Of a DNA stretch of 64,000 nt, positions 34,105-41,276 are shown piece by piece (position 1 is the first letter of the stretch; every line of letters starts with the position of its first letter). The notes under the pieces are model-generated. The model worked only from the letters and a program-made list of their open reading frames with translations, was not told where the DNA came from and searched no databases. A program made the translations under genes and the position numbers. The DNA is taken from assembly GCF_003285015.1 (NCBI RefSeq), contig NZ_QMFB01000010.1, forward strand, positions 244,210 through 308,209, in the 5' to 3' direction. This DNA comes from Paenibacillus contaminans (lineage in GTDB: Bacteria; Bacillota; Bacilli; Paenibacillales; NBRC-103111).

Positions 34105-34206
34105 AGTTGGAAGGCAACATGGGTTAGATAGGGTTAAAGTAAAAATATTCTATTATTTATTTCATTCATATGGTAAACTTTAGGAAAAATAAAGGGGTCA
34201 AAGCTT

Positions 34207-34749
34207 GTGAAAAGAATCATGATAATACTTGTTTTTTTGATGGCTGCTGTTGGATGTAGTAACGGCAATGGGGATTCTAAGGATGACATGTGCATTACGA
34301 AAACAGACACCAAAGCCAAAGTGTGCTACGGCATGGCAAAAGCGGATGTAGAGAAAGTTTTGGGCAAAGGTAAACCCGGGGTAGGTACAATTGATTACGT
34401 TAACGGCGCCGGTATTTTTTACAGAAATGATAAAGTAGCGTACATTAGGCTTTCCGATGAATCGATCAATGTATTTAGTGCAGCTAGCGGAATTAAAGTT
34501 GGCGATACGAAAAAGGACGTTTTGAAGCAGTACGGAGAAAAAAATGCGATCACAAATCAACAGCCCGAATTTATCGTGGTAGACTATGTCTATGATTCGA
34601 AGGAAAAGAAGTTTGTTAATGCTGAAGAATATGAAAATATAAAAGACGATTCGCTTAAGGAACATTATGTCGTTTCGATCAAGTTCGAGGACGATGTTGT
34701 AGAACAGCTGTTTATTGGCGATCTTCAGGCAATGACTAGGCTTCAATAA
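34207..34749 (+). CDS. Putative lipoprotein, function unknown
   Basis: 180 residues from GTG 34207, with AAAGGGG upstream. The signal is KRIMIILVFLMAAVGC with the lipobox Cys at residue 17, then a Ser/Asn/Gly-rich linker. The body has two similar modules, YGMAKADVEKVLGKGK ... DKVAYIRL and IKVGDTKKDVLKQYGEKN ... VVSIKFEDDVVEQL. This resembles the duplicated SmpA/OmlA or BamE-like G-x-t-x-x-d-v-x-x-x-l-G pattern. AT-richer than the core genes, with AAA and GAT codons frequent, suggesting later acquisition. No neighbour points to a role. Confidence 0.65.
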   Translation: MKRIMIILVFLMAAVGCSNGNGDSKDDMCITKTDTKAKVCYGMAKADVEKVLGKGKPGVGTIDYVNGAGIFYRNDKVAYIRLSDESINVFSAASGIKVGDTKKDVLKQYGEKNAITNQQPEFIVVDYVYDSKEKKFVNAEEYENIKDDSLKEHYVVSIKFEDDVVEQLFIGDLQAMTRLQ

Positions 34750-34767
34750 AAATCATGCATACATACT

Positions 34768-34794
34768 AAGACTCTGATATCGGGGTCTTTTTTT
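34768..34794 (+). terminator. Terminator after the lipoprotein gene
   Basis: Stem AAGACTC (34768-34774) / GGGTCTT (34783-34789) with one G-T pair, followed by seven Ts. Confidence 0.75.
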
Positions 34795-34849
34795 ATGGTT
34801 GAGTTAATATAGCGCGCGGCGGCCATACAAGGAGAGGCGTGAGTGTTGG

Positions 34850-34950
34850 AATAGTGCAGTTAAGTTACTGCTGTTCCGCAGAGGGCTTTTGTCAGATGGA
34901 CCCAAGACTATGAGAGTTGAATCCCCCACTGGCTTATGCTGTGGGGGATA
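34850..34950 (+). ncRNA. IS200/IS605 right-end or omegaRNA-like remnant
   Basis: A run with GTGCAGTTAAGTTACTGC, GGACCCAAGACTATGAGAG and then TTGAATCCCCCACT, closed by the hairpin CCCCCAC (34923-34929) / GTGGGGG (34941-34947). This is the layout I associate with the 3' scaffold of TnpB omegaRNAs at IS605-group right ends. No tnpB or tnpA coding sequence is next to it, so it would be a solo remnant. The hairpin ends 10 bases from the hydroxylase stop and could also help end that leftward transcript, though no T run follows. Confidence 0.45.
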
Positions 34951-34959
34951 TGAAAATGC

Positions 34960-35559
34960 TTACTGCAATGTATACTGAGGACGATCGCGAAACCAGAGTG
35001 TCATGATCCATTTCTCGCCCTTTTTTATCATACGAGATCCGTGTAAGGCATGAGGATGAGGGATAATCGAACCCTTTCTACAATTAGCGAACACTAGGAG
35101 AGTACCTTCTTCAGGAGCAATATTTATTTTTAACTCAGGAAAAAACGTTTCTCCTCCGGATCGCATGGAATTCAGATACATCAGCGCGGTGTAAAGCCGT
35201 TGTCCGCCTTCGTCCAATATTTTTTTGCTTGCCGGTGTATGATCGTCGAACGTATCGTAGTGCGCGTCAAATTTACCGCCTACCGGATAACGTACGATTT
35301 GGAGCTTTTCTGCATGGTTGATCGGCATCCCGACGATTGCCGCGACGCGATCACAAAGTGTGCCAACGGTATCGTTCGCGCGATGATCGAACCATGCATT
35401 CTCGGATTTCCGGAAGTCGGAGATCGTCTCCGCATCGGTTCCCACGATTTTTGCTGGTTCCAGTTGTCCTTGAGCCATGCCGATAAATTTCCGACAATCC
35501 GCTCCGGATATAAATTTACGTTGAACCGAGATTTGAGGATCTTTGACTAAAAGTTTCAT
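34960..35559 (-). CDS. Prolyl 4-hydroxylase (2-oxoglutarate/Fe(II) dioxygenase)
   Basis: 199 residues with the double-stranded beta-helix metal site complete: His100 and Asp102 in AHYDTF, distal His173 in ALHGS, and the 2-oxoglutarate-binding Lys183 in KKGEKWIMTLWF. IVRYPVGGKFDAHYD, LMYLNSMRSGGETFFPEL and KGEKW closely follow Bacillus anthracis P4H, which hydroxylates proline in collagen-like (GXY) peptides. The next gene upstream on the same strand encodes a collagen-like protein rich in Gly-Thr-Pro, an obvious substrate. ATG 35559 has CGGAG 10 bases upstream. The stop lies 13 bases from the hairpin at 34923-34947. Confidence 0.85.
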   Translation of the reverse strand: MKLLVKDPQISVQRKFISGADCRKFIGMAQGQLEPAKIVGTDAETISDFRKSENAWFDHRANDTVGTLCDRVAAIVGMPINHAEKLQIVRYPVGGKFDAHYDTFDDHTPASKKILDEGGQRLYTALMYLNSMRSGGETFFPELKINIAPEEGTLLVFANCRKGSIIPHPHALHGSRMIKKGEKWIMTLWFRDRPQYTLQ

Positions 35560-35609
35560 CTAGAATCGACTCCGATGTCAAATTTGTTTTATGGGACATG
35601 CCTGAACTT

Positions 35610-35649
35610 GAAAGCGCCCACTTCTGGTATATAGAAGGTGGGCGCTTTC
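35610..35649 (-). other. Strong hairpin between the collagen and hydroxylase genes
   Basis: A 12-bp perfect stem GAAAGCGCCCAC (35610-35621) / GTGGGCGCTTTC (35638-35649), extended by TTCT/AGAA around one bulged G. There is no T run on either strand. In a shared leftward transcript it would separate the two cistrons, perhaps setting their ratio. Confidence 0.5.
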
Positions 35650-35673
35650 AACGGTAATTCGAGTAAGCATTTA

Positions 35674-35913
35674 TTATACTCCTGGTGTGCCCGGCGTCCC
35701 CGGAGGACCAGGAGGACCAGGAGCCATAGGCGGCATTGGAGGCATTGGCCCTGGTGCACCTGGCGTTCCCGGAGTACCCGGAGTACCCGGAGTTCCTGGT
35801 GTTCCTGGTGTTCCTGGCGTTCCTGGAGGTCCTGGAGGCCCAGGCTGACAAACGATCCTTACCGATTTCTTGCGCTTCACACAACTCGACCTTTTTCTTT
35901 TTCGACAAGACAT
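35674..35913 (-). CDS. Mini collagen-like (Gly-X-Y) protein
   Basis: 79 residues. A Cys/Lys/Arg-rich head (residues 1-24, SCRKRKRSSCVKRKKSVRIV) is followed by GPP GPP, seven GTP triplets, GAP and GPM. An 8-residue break (PPMPPMAP, 58-65) precedes GPP GPP GTP GTP GV. Pro fills the Y position in all triplets but one, making nearly every triplet a potential 4-hydroxyproline site for the enzyme encoded downstream. There is no C-terminal trimerisation domain. ATG 35913 has GGAGGTGA 8 bases upstream. The basic Cys-containing head resembles that of the divergent gene at 36190, and spore or cell-surface attachment is likely (inference). Confidence 0.82.
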   Translation of the reverse strand: MSCRKRKRSSCVKRKKSVRIVCQPGPPGPPGTPGTPGTPGTPGTPGTPGTPGAPGPMPPMPPMAPGPPGPPGTPGTPGV

Positions 35914-35937
35914 GTGAGAGTCACCTCCTTCCTCGCA

Positions 35938-35951
35938 TATCCTATACTATT
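35938..35951 (-). promoter_or_regulatory. Late-sporulation-like -10 element of the mini collagen gene
   Basis: Minus strand AATAGTATAGGATA. This fits CATANNNTA (sigma-K -10) at all but the first base and resembles the element at 36155. It lies inside the inverted repeat ATATCCTA (35937-35944) / TAGGATAT (35951-35958). I see no clear -35. Confidence 0.35.
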
Positions 35952-36154
35952 AGGATATCGAAGTGACTGTCTGGGTAATTGGAGGATAGCATTTGCCTCT
36001 TTTATATATGTCTAGGGTTTGAACTGTTATCGTCTTCAGAAAAACATCAAGAAGAACGTGCTTTTGTGGATGAGTGGTTTTATGCAAATATATGGACATT
36101 ACTCTGTGGGGAAATTGCTAGGGAGCATTGGTCCATTCTAAACGTGACAACCAA

Positions 36155-36163
36155 CATACTATA
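36155..36163 (+). promoter_or_regulatory. Sigma-K-like -10 element of the BclA-like gene
   Basis: CATACTATA matches CATANNNTA and lies 26 bases before the start codon; GAATA follows. The -35 region is not convincing. Confidence 0.4.
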
Positions 36164-36189
36164 GAATAAATCTATAGGAGGTGTCGAAA

Positions 36190-36807
36190 GTGGGGAAATG
36201 TGATCATAAAAAAAAGAAATGTAAAAGAAAGATAATACTTATCTGTCATCCTCGAAAAAAGAAACGTAAAAGAAATATTATAGTTGTGCCGGGTCCTCCG
36301 GGACCACCAGGGCCATCAGGCACTTTCACGCCTGTATACGCTTTTATATTTGACAACGCAGATCAAACTCTAACTAAGACACCACCGGGTAGTATAGCTC
36401 GGTTTAATCAGTTTAATCAGCCTGGATCAGTCGCAGTCGGGGGGATTTTAGTAACAGCTAACTCGATAGCTGTACCGGTTGCAGGTGATTATGCGGTTCT
36501 GTGGGAAGTTACTTTTTTGGCAACAGATGCAAATCATCAGCACGCAGCATTTGGAGTTTTTGTGAACGGAGTCCTTCAAGACTCAACCAGATCAGGTGAA
36601 GCTATTTTTATGCAACAACAAGTTGGCTCTTTAGATGGGGATGCTATATTATCATTGCAAGCGGGTGACGTTTTGACGCTCCGCTCACTCATACCTGCTG
36701 CGAGTACACAGAACGACATTCCTTTGACATCTATCGTTCAATATCCTGGAGCTAACCAGCCAATAAACAGCGCATCGCTTCGAGTCGTACGCTTGAGTCC
36801 ATCGTAA
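36190..36807 (+). CDS. Collagen-stalk protein with BclA-like C-terminal head
   Basis: 205 residues. A basic Cys-containing head (GKCDHKKKKCKRKIILICH ... KKRKRN) leads into a very short collagen stretch, GPPGPPGPSG. A beta-rich domain of about 155 residues follows (TPVYAFIFDNADQ, GGILVTANSIAVPVAGDYAV, AAFGVFVNGVLQDSTRS, LQAGDVLTLRSL, SASLRVVRLS). This is the TNF/C1q-like jelly-roll layout of the Bacillus exosporium protein BclA. Such heads trimerise the collagen stalk on spores. GTG 36190 has AGGAGGTG 8 bases upstream; the earlier GTG 36181 is inside that site. Clearly AT-richer than core genes. Divergent from the mini collagen gene. Confidence 0.78.
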   Translation: MGKCDHKKKKCKRKIILICHPRKKKRKRNIIVVPGPPGPPGPSGTFTPVYAFIFDNADQTLTKTPPGSIARFNQFNQPGSVAVGGILVTANSIAVPVAGDYAVLWEVTFLATDANHQHAAFGVFVNGVLQDSTRSGEAIFMQQQVGSLDGDAILSLQAGDVLTLRSLIPAASTQNDIPLTSIVQYPGANQPINSASLRVVRLSPS

Positions 36808-36825
36808 AAGATTTATCAAAATAAT

Positions 36826-36856
36826 GACTCCCCACTGGCTACGGTTAGTGGGGGGA
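36826..36856 (+). repeat. Right flanking hairpin related to 34923-34947
   Basis: CTCCCCACTGGCTACGGTTA then GTGGGGGGAG, beginning 18 bases after the BclA-like stop. It shares the CCCCACTGGCT...GTGGGGG core, in the same orientation, with the hairpin at 34923-34947, so the two bracket the collagen-hydroxylase cassette. It may also act as a terminator-like 3' end. Confidence 0.5.
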
Positions 36857-36858
36857 GA

Positions 36859-37003
36859 TTAAGTGATCATTCCCATTTCGCGGAGCTTGGCTAGTATTTG
36901 TTCTGCTCTGGCCGTTATTTTTCTACTTGGGTCGCCGGCTGGTTGTGGCGGGAGTCCACGTATCAGTAGTTGGATCGTACTCGAATACTTCATTATGATA
37001 CAT
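36859..37003 (-). pseudogene. Degenerate kelch-like fragment or overlapping small ORFs
   Basis: Minus strand, two overlapping frames. Frame A (37003-36923) reads MYHNEVFEYDPTTDTWTPAT and stops after SRRPK; YDPTTDTWT is the typical kelch-repeat strand. Frame B (36993-36859) gives a 44-residue reading ending RAEQILAKLREMGMIT, which looks like a genuine amphipathic C-terminus. AAAGGTGG lies about 15 bases before frame A, and a TTTAGA-18-TATGAT pair lies near 37050-37080. It could be a remnant of a larger gene joined by a frameshift, or two accidental readings. Confidence 0.3.
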
Positions 37004-37571
37004 ATTTATAAAAGAGTACCACCTTTTCTATGTTTTTACCCGCCAAGCGATATCATACAAAGAAAGTATATTATGTCTAAACCTATATAACCTTATATTG
37101 GAATATGTAGGTAACTAATGTTGGTTTTTTTCGCTAAAAGGTATATTGCTCACTCGTAGCGGATATCTGCGACTATCCCGGCAATGTGCCGATAGGTTTC
37201 GGCCCGTTGTTTTGCAAATCATCAAGGTAAGGGCCCTATCCTAGAGTTAAGGGCATTTTTAACGGGAGGAAAAAGGTTCCTATGAAGCGGATTGTCGAAG
37301 AATCCCAAAACCTTATGTTTCAAGGGAAAACAAAAAATCGGCCCCCGTCTCGCGACGAGGGCCTTTCATGGGAGAGGAGAAACCGGACGAAGAGCTTATG
37401 GGGAAACGTAAGTCTTCTCCGCGGTTGTCTACGACATCCTTCGATGCCGATAATATAAGGATTGCCGTTTATGGTGGATTTATACACCGGGAATGTTTTT
37501 TTTTGTGAAAAAGATTGCGATTGTGTTACCATAGAGCATACAACCGATTTGGATAAAGGTGGAGCAGAGCA
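37004..37571. other. 568-base intergenic region with possible structured RNA
   Basis: No convincing gene. Two consecutive stem-loops occur at 37156-37173 (GTAGCGGATATCTGCGAC) and 37173-37195 (CTATC-CC-GGC / GCC-GATAG around AATGT). A weak terminator-like GCCCT/AGGGC with TTTTT follows at 37233-37260. Further right is the minus-strand terminator at 37332-37363. The end of the region carries rsmD promoter-like sequence (TTGCGA near 37515, with a CATACAA-like -10 near 37538). Confidence 0.4.
37332..37363 (-). terminator. Leftward terminator-like hairpin of unknown transcript
   Basis: GGCCCCCGTC (37340-37349) / GACGAGGGCC (37354-37363), one mismatch, loop TCGC. On the minus strand it is followed by GATTTTTTG. 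No leftward gene is visible just to its right, so it may end an unannotated small RNA. Confidence 0.5.
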
Positions 37572-38156
37572 GTGAGAGTCATATCAGGAACAGCCAAGGG
37601 AAGGCCGCTGAAAGCGGTTCCCGGCACAGGGACGCGTCCGACGACCGATAAGGTCAAGGAGGCGATTTTCAGCATGATCGGGCCGTATTTCAGCGGCGGC
37701 TGGGTATTGGATCTTTTTGCCGGCACGGGAGGATTAGGGATCGAAGCGCTGAGCAGAGGGATGGAACGCGCGATTTTTGTCGATATGGATCGCAAGAGCA
37801 TCGAAGTCGTCAACGACAATTTACGCGGGACGAACCTGACGGAGCGGGCCGAAGTATACCGCAACGATGCAGGCAGAGCCGTTAAGGCGCTGGCCAAACG
37901 GAAAGCGTGCTTCGAGCTCGTCTTTCTCGATCCGCCCTACCGGCTGCGGACAGCGTCCGAAATCATGATGTCGCTGCAGGAGCTGTCGCTGTTGAACGAC
38001 CTGGCGACAATCGTCGTCGAGCATGATGCGGAGCATCAATACGAGGATCGGGTCGGCGATTGCGTATGCACGAAACGGACGGAGTACGGAGAGTCCGCCA
38101 TTACGATTTACCGATACGAGCGGCGGACGGATAACGAGGAATCAACATCAGTATGA
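37572..38156 (+). CDS. rsmD: 16S rRNA (guanine-966-N2)-methyltransferase RsmD
   Basis: Methylates G966 of 16S rRNA. It begins RVISGTAKGRPLKAVPG, then RPTTDKVKEAIFSMI, motif I LDLFAGTGGLGIEALSRG and catalytic motif IV FLDPPYRL. 194 residues. GTG 37572 has GGTGGAGC upstream. It starts the conserved rsmD-coaD pair and the second core block. Confidence 0.94.
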   Translation: MRVISGTAKGRPLKAVPGTGTRPTTDKVKEAIFSMIGPYFSGGWVLDLFAGTGGLGIEALSRGMERAIFVDMDRKSIEVVNDNLRGTNLTERAEVYRNDAGRAVKALAKRKACFELVFLDPPYRLRTASEIMMSLQELSLLNDLATIVVEHDAEHQYEDRVGDCVCTKRTEYGESAITIYRYERRTDNEESTSV

Positions 38157-38173
38157 CAGGAGCTGGTTAACCA

Positions 38174-38689
38174 ATGAACGACAATGCGCACAGATATACG
38201 ATAGCTGTTTGTCCGGGGAGCTTCGATCCCGTAACCTACGGGCATCTCGATATTATTCAGCGAGCCTCGAACGTGTTCGACAAAGTGATTGTGGCGGTTC
38301 TAAACAACGTCAGCAAAAATCCGCTGTTCAGCGTCGAAGAGCGGCGCGAGCTGCTGCTCGAAGTGACGAAGGACATGCCCAACGTGGAAGTGGACAGCTT
38401 TGACGATCTGCTTATTAATTATATGAACAAGAAAAAAGCCCACGTCATCGTCAAAGGACTGCGGGCTGTTTCCGATTTCGAATATGAACTGCAGATGGCG
38501 GCGTTAAACCGGAAAATGAGCGACAGCATCGAAACGTTCTTCATGATGTCCAGTACGCAGTATTCGTATTTGAGCTCCAGCATCGTCAAGCAAATCGCGA
38601 GATTTGACGGACCGATCAGCGATCTGGTGCCCGATGTCGTCGAGAAGGCGATGCGCGCCAAGTATACGAAGCTGCAGACAGGCATGTAG
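38174..38689 (+). CDS. coaD: Pantetheine-phosphate adenylyltransferase
   Basis: Adenylates 4'-phosphopantetheine, the penultimate step of CoA synthesis. Nucleotidyltransferase motif CPGSFDPVTYGHLDII (T/HxGH) at the start, VKGLRAVSDFEYELQMA, and the C-terminal STQYSYLSSSIVKQIARF with the SSS/VK nucleotide motif. 171 residues. ATG 38174. Convergent with ylbJ, with only 5 bases between stops. Confidence 0.95.
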   Translation: MNDNAHRYTIAVCPGSFDPVTYGHLDIIQRASNVFDKVIVAVLNNVSKNPLFSVEERRELLLEVTKDMPNVEVDSFDDLLINYMNKKKAHVIVKGLRAVSDFEYELQMAALNRKMSDSIETFFMMSSTQYSYLSSSIVKQIARFDGPISDLVPDVVEKAMRAKYTKLQTGM

Positions 38690-38694
38690 CCGTT

Positions 38695-39954
38695 TTATTT
38701 GAAAATGGCCAAGCGCCGAATCCAGCCGATAGCGGCGGAGAGCGATACGATAACCGCAAGCAGGATAAAACATAACAATCCGGTAAGCAGGACGGATTGC
38801 CAAATATACGACTCAGCGGCCGGAAAAACGTCTCCCGTATTATTCGAAGTGCCGAAATCGGCCAGTACGGGAGCCGTTTTGGCCGTTAGCCACACAAGCG
38901 GCGTCCATAGTAAGTACGTCAGCAGGAATGCGAATGCGGCATGCAGGAAACGCGTCGTTAAAAATACATGATAGCGAATGTCCGTGCCTGCGAGCATGCT
39001 TTTTACCTGAGCGTGAAGCGACAGCCCGCTCCAGCCCAACGCCGCGCCGATACAAGCGGCTGCAAACACGGCGGAGGAAGACAGCTGGCTGGCGGCATAT
39101 GCGCCGATATGCGGCTCCAGCAATCCGGGCACCAGGAGCTTGGCGGCAGGCAGGGCTGCAAGAGCGGGCAGCAGCAGCGTCAGCATGCGGTTCATTACGG
39201 AGAATACCATGATGAAGCCGCCGATCATGAGGAGCGTTTGCGTCGCCGTATAAACGGCGTCCCCGAGCAGCTTGCCGAAGGCGCGACCGTCGCTGCTGCG
39301 CGCTACCTGCATCGCGGCGAACGCCCGTGCCGCAAGGCTGCGGTCACGCCGGCCCGCACCCGAACGGGCGCTGCCGACGGGCTTGCTTCCCAAGCTTGCC
39401 GCGTCTTCCGACGGCTTGCGGGATTTCATAAGCAGGCGTACGGCGAGACCGGCCAGCAGCGCCGCGGCATAGTGCACGAGCGCAAGCCTGACGCCGGCTT
39501 CGGGCTGCTGCAGAAAACCCGCCCCGATGATTGTAATCATCATTACGGGGCTGCATAGATGCGTAAGCGCGAGCAGACGCTCCGCTTCGTCGCGGCTGAC
39601 GGCGCCTTCCCGCCGCAGTCTTGCGGCCATGTCGGCGCCGGCGGGATAACCGGCGAACAAGCCGGCTGCGAGCGGCCAGCCGCCGATGCCGGGGAGGCGA
39701 AAAGCAAGCCGCATAAGCGGATCGAGCAGCGTTCCAAGCCCATGGATGATGCCAAGGCCGAGCAGCAGCTCGGTAACGATCAGGAACGGCAGCAGCGCCG
39801 GAAATACGTAGGTCCACCAGAGCGTCAGCCCTTGGAGTGAAGACTGAAATGCCTGATCCGGATACACAATAAACAAAATGACCATGATTGCCGCTAACAG
39901 GCCGAGCAGGACGGTCGTAAAACGACCGTTCGACGATATGGCGGGGGCAGACAT
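38695..39954 (-). CDS. ylbJ: Sporulation integral membrane protein YlbJ
   Basis: About 419 residues with at least eight hydrophobic segments and nucleoside-transporter-gate-like motifs (FPALLPFLIVTELLLGLG, GGWPLAAGLFAGYPAGA, LTHLCSPVMMITIIGAGFL). YlbJ is made under sigma-E in Bacillus and is needed for heat-resistant spores. A hydrophilic Ser/Arg/Ala loop lies near residues 185-225. ATG 39954 has GAGGTGA 5 bases upstream; an earlier ATG in frame is less favourable. Divergent from ylbL. Confidence 0.9.
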   Translation of the reverse strand: MSAPAISSNGRFTTVLLGLLAAIMVILFIVYPDQAFQSSLQGLTLWWTYVFPALLPFLIVTELLLGLGIIHGLGTLLDPLMRLAFRLPGIGGWPLAAGLFAGYPAGADMAARLRREGAVSRDEAERLLALTHLCSPVMMITIIGAGFLQQPEAGVRLALVHYAAALLAGLAVRLLMKSRKPSEDAASLGSKPVGSARSGAGRRDRSLAARAFAAMQVARSSDGRAFGKLLGDAVYTATQTLLMIGGFIMVFSVMNRMLTLLLPALAALPAAKLLVPGLLEPHIGAYAASQLSSSAVFAAACIGAALGWSGLSLHAQVKSMLAGTDIRYHVFLTTRFLHAAFAFLLTYLLWTPLVWLTAKTAPVLADFGTSNNTGDVFPAAESYIWQSVLLTGLLCFILLAVIVSLSAAIGWIRRLAIFK

Positions 39955-40096
39955 GCCGTCACCTCTTTTATGCATATAGTTATTATGGGAACGCCTGAAC
40001 ACGGTCGGTCGTCGAGCCGTTCGGTACAAGTTTACGCTAGGAGCCAGGCGAATAGACCAAGCCTGTCATTCGCCGTCACGGAAGGGGAAAATCCCA

Positions 40097-41248
40097 ATGG
40101 GGAAACAGCACGATCATCAGATTAGGGAGCCGTATGAACGGCAGTCCGGCGATGCGAGCCGGATGAGGCTCAGTCCGAACACCGTGTCGCGGTTCGCGGT
40201 CGCTTTTTTGATCGGGATTGTCGTTTTTTATGCCTTGTTCATGATCCCGGTGCCTTATTACGTCTATCAGCCGGGATCGGCGGAGAATGTCGGTCCGATG
40301 GTATCCGTCAAGCAGGAGGATCCGCCGGAGCGGGGGCAATTTTTGCTGACGACGGTAAGTGCGTACGAAGCGAATGTGATCAGTATGCTGCTGTCCCCGT
40401 TCCGGCCGAACATGGAAATACGCAAGAAGAACGAAGTTTTGCAGAAGGGCGAATCGATGCACGATTACTCGCAAAGGCAAGAAATCGTCATGCTGACGTC
40501 GCAGAGCGACGCGATTCAAGCGGCCTATAAGAAAGCCAAAGTGCCGTACCGCATCCAAAGCGACGGGGTAGCCGTCATGAGGACGATTCCGGGAATGCCT
40601 GCGGCCAGTTTGCTGGCGGCCGGAGATTTGATTGTGGATGTTGACGGCAAGCCGGTGAAGAAATTAACCGATATGAGCGAATATTTGCAAACCCGCAAAG
40701 AAGGCGACTCGGTTAAACTGACGTACAAGAGAGGAGACTCCACGTATCCGGTCGAGCTGCCGCTGGCCGTTCTATCGAACGACGGCGGCAAGAAAAGAGT
40801 CGGAATCGGCGTCGAAACGGGGGAGCTCCGATCGATTAAGGCGGAGCAGGACGAGAAGCAGGTGACGGTTCATACGTCGGATATCGGGGGACCGTCGGCG
40901 GGACTTATGTTTTCGCTGGAAATTATGGACCGGCTGTCGGCCGACGATTTAACGAAGGGGTACAAAATCGCCGGGACGGGAACGATCGAGCCGGAAAAAG
41001 GCAAGGTGGGCGTCATCGGCGGAATCCGCCATAAAGTCGTGGCGGCGGACCGCGCAGGAGCGGATATTTTCTTCGCGCCGAAGGATTATCAGTATCCGAA
41101 CGGAGGGCCGCTTATTCCCAACTCATCGGATGCGGCCGATCAAGCGAAAAAAATCGGTTCGAAAATGAAGGTCGTCCCCGTCGAAACGATTGACGACGCG
41201 CTGGATTACTTAGCCAAGCTCCCTGTGAAGGAATCGGCGCCGTCTTAA
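40097..41248 (+). CDS. ylbL: SepM/YlbL-family PDZ and Lon-type serine protease
   Basis: 383 residues. One N-terminal transmembrane segment (about residues 32-52) is followed by PDZ (DGVAVMRTIPGMPAASLL, then GDLIVDVDGKPV). The S16 Lon-like protease domain has catalytic Ser267 in DIGGPSAGLMF and Lys313 in GGIRHKVVAA. Related SepM proteins process secreted peptides, and B. subtilis YlbL affects the cell-division checkpoint. ATG 40097 has AAGGGGAAAA upstream. Convergent with tmcAL. Confidence 0.9.
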   Translation: MGKQHDHQIREPYERQSGDASRMRLSPNTVSRFAVAFLIGIVVFYALFMIPVPYYVYQPGSAENVGPMVSVKQEDPPERGQFLLTTVSAYEANVISMLLSPFRPNMEIRKKNEVLQKGESMHDYSQRQEIVMLTSQSDAIQAAYKKAKVPYRIQSDGVAVMRTIPGMPAASLLAAGDLIVDVDGKPVKKLTDMSEYLQTRKEGDSVKLTYKRGDSTYPVELPLAVLSNDGGKKRVGIGVETGELRSIKAEQDEKQVTVHTSDIGGPSAGLMFSLEIMDRLSADDLTKGYKIAGTGTIEPEKGKVGVIGGIRHKVVAADRAGADIFFAPKDYQYPNGGPLIPNSSDAADQAKKIGSKMKVVPVETIDDALDYLAKLPVKESAPS

Positions 41249-41276
41249 GAGTCCGCAAGGTTCGGAGGCGGGCGCC

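Noticed and set aside
35700..35850. Regularly repeated 9-base units, possible CRISPR or satellite
   Set aside because: The repetition is coding (GTP triplets), with no conserved spacers and no cas genes.
35648..35908. Minus-strand ORF rich in Asn-Thr-Arg repeats
   Set aside because: It is an out-of-frame shadow of the collagen gene's repeating codons; the GXY frame has a strong ribosome-binding site and a matching neighbour enzyme.
35979..36164. 61-codon plus-strand ORF upstream of the BclA-like gene
   Set aside because: It lacks a ribosome-binding site and crosses the putative promoter.
37282..37458. 58-codon plus-strand ORF
   Set aside because: It reads through a terminator hairpin, its peptide is low-complexity arginine-rich and it has only a weak AAAAGG site.
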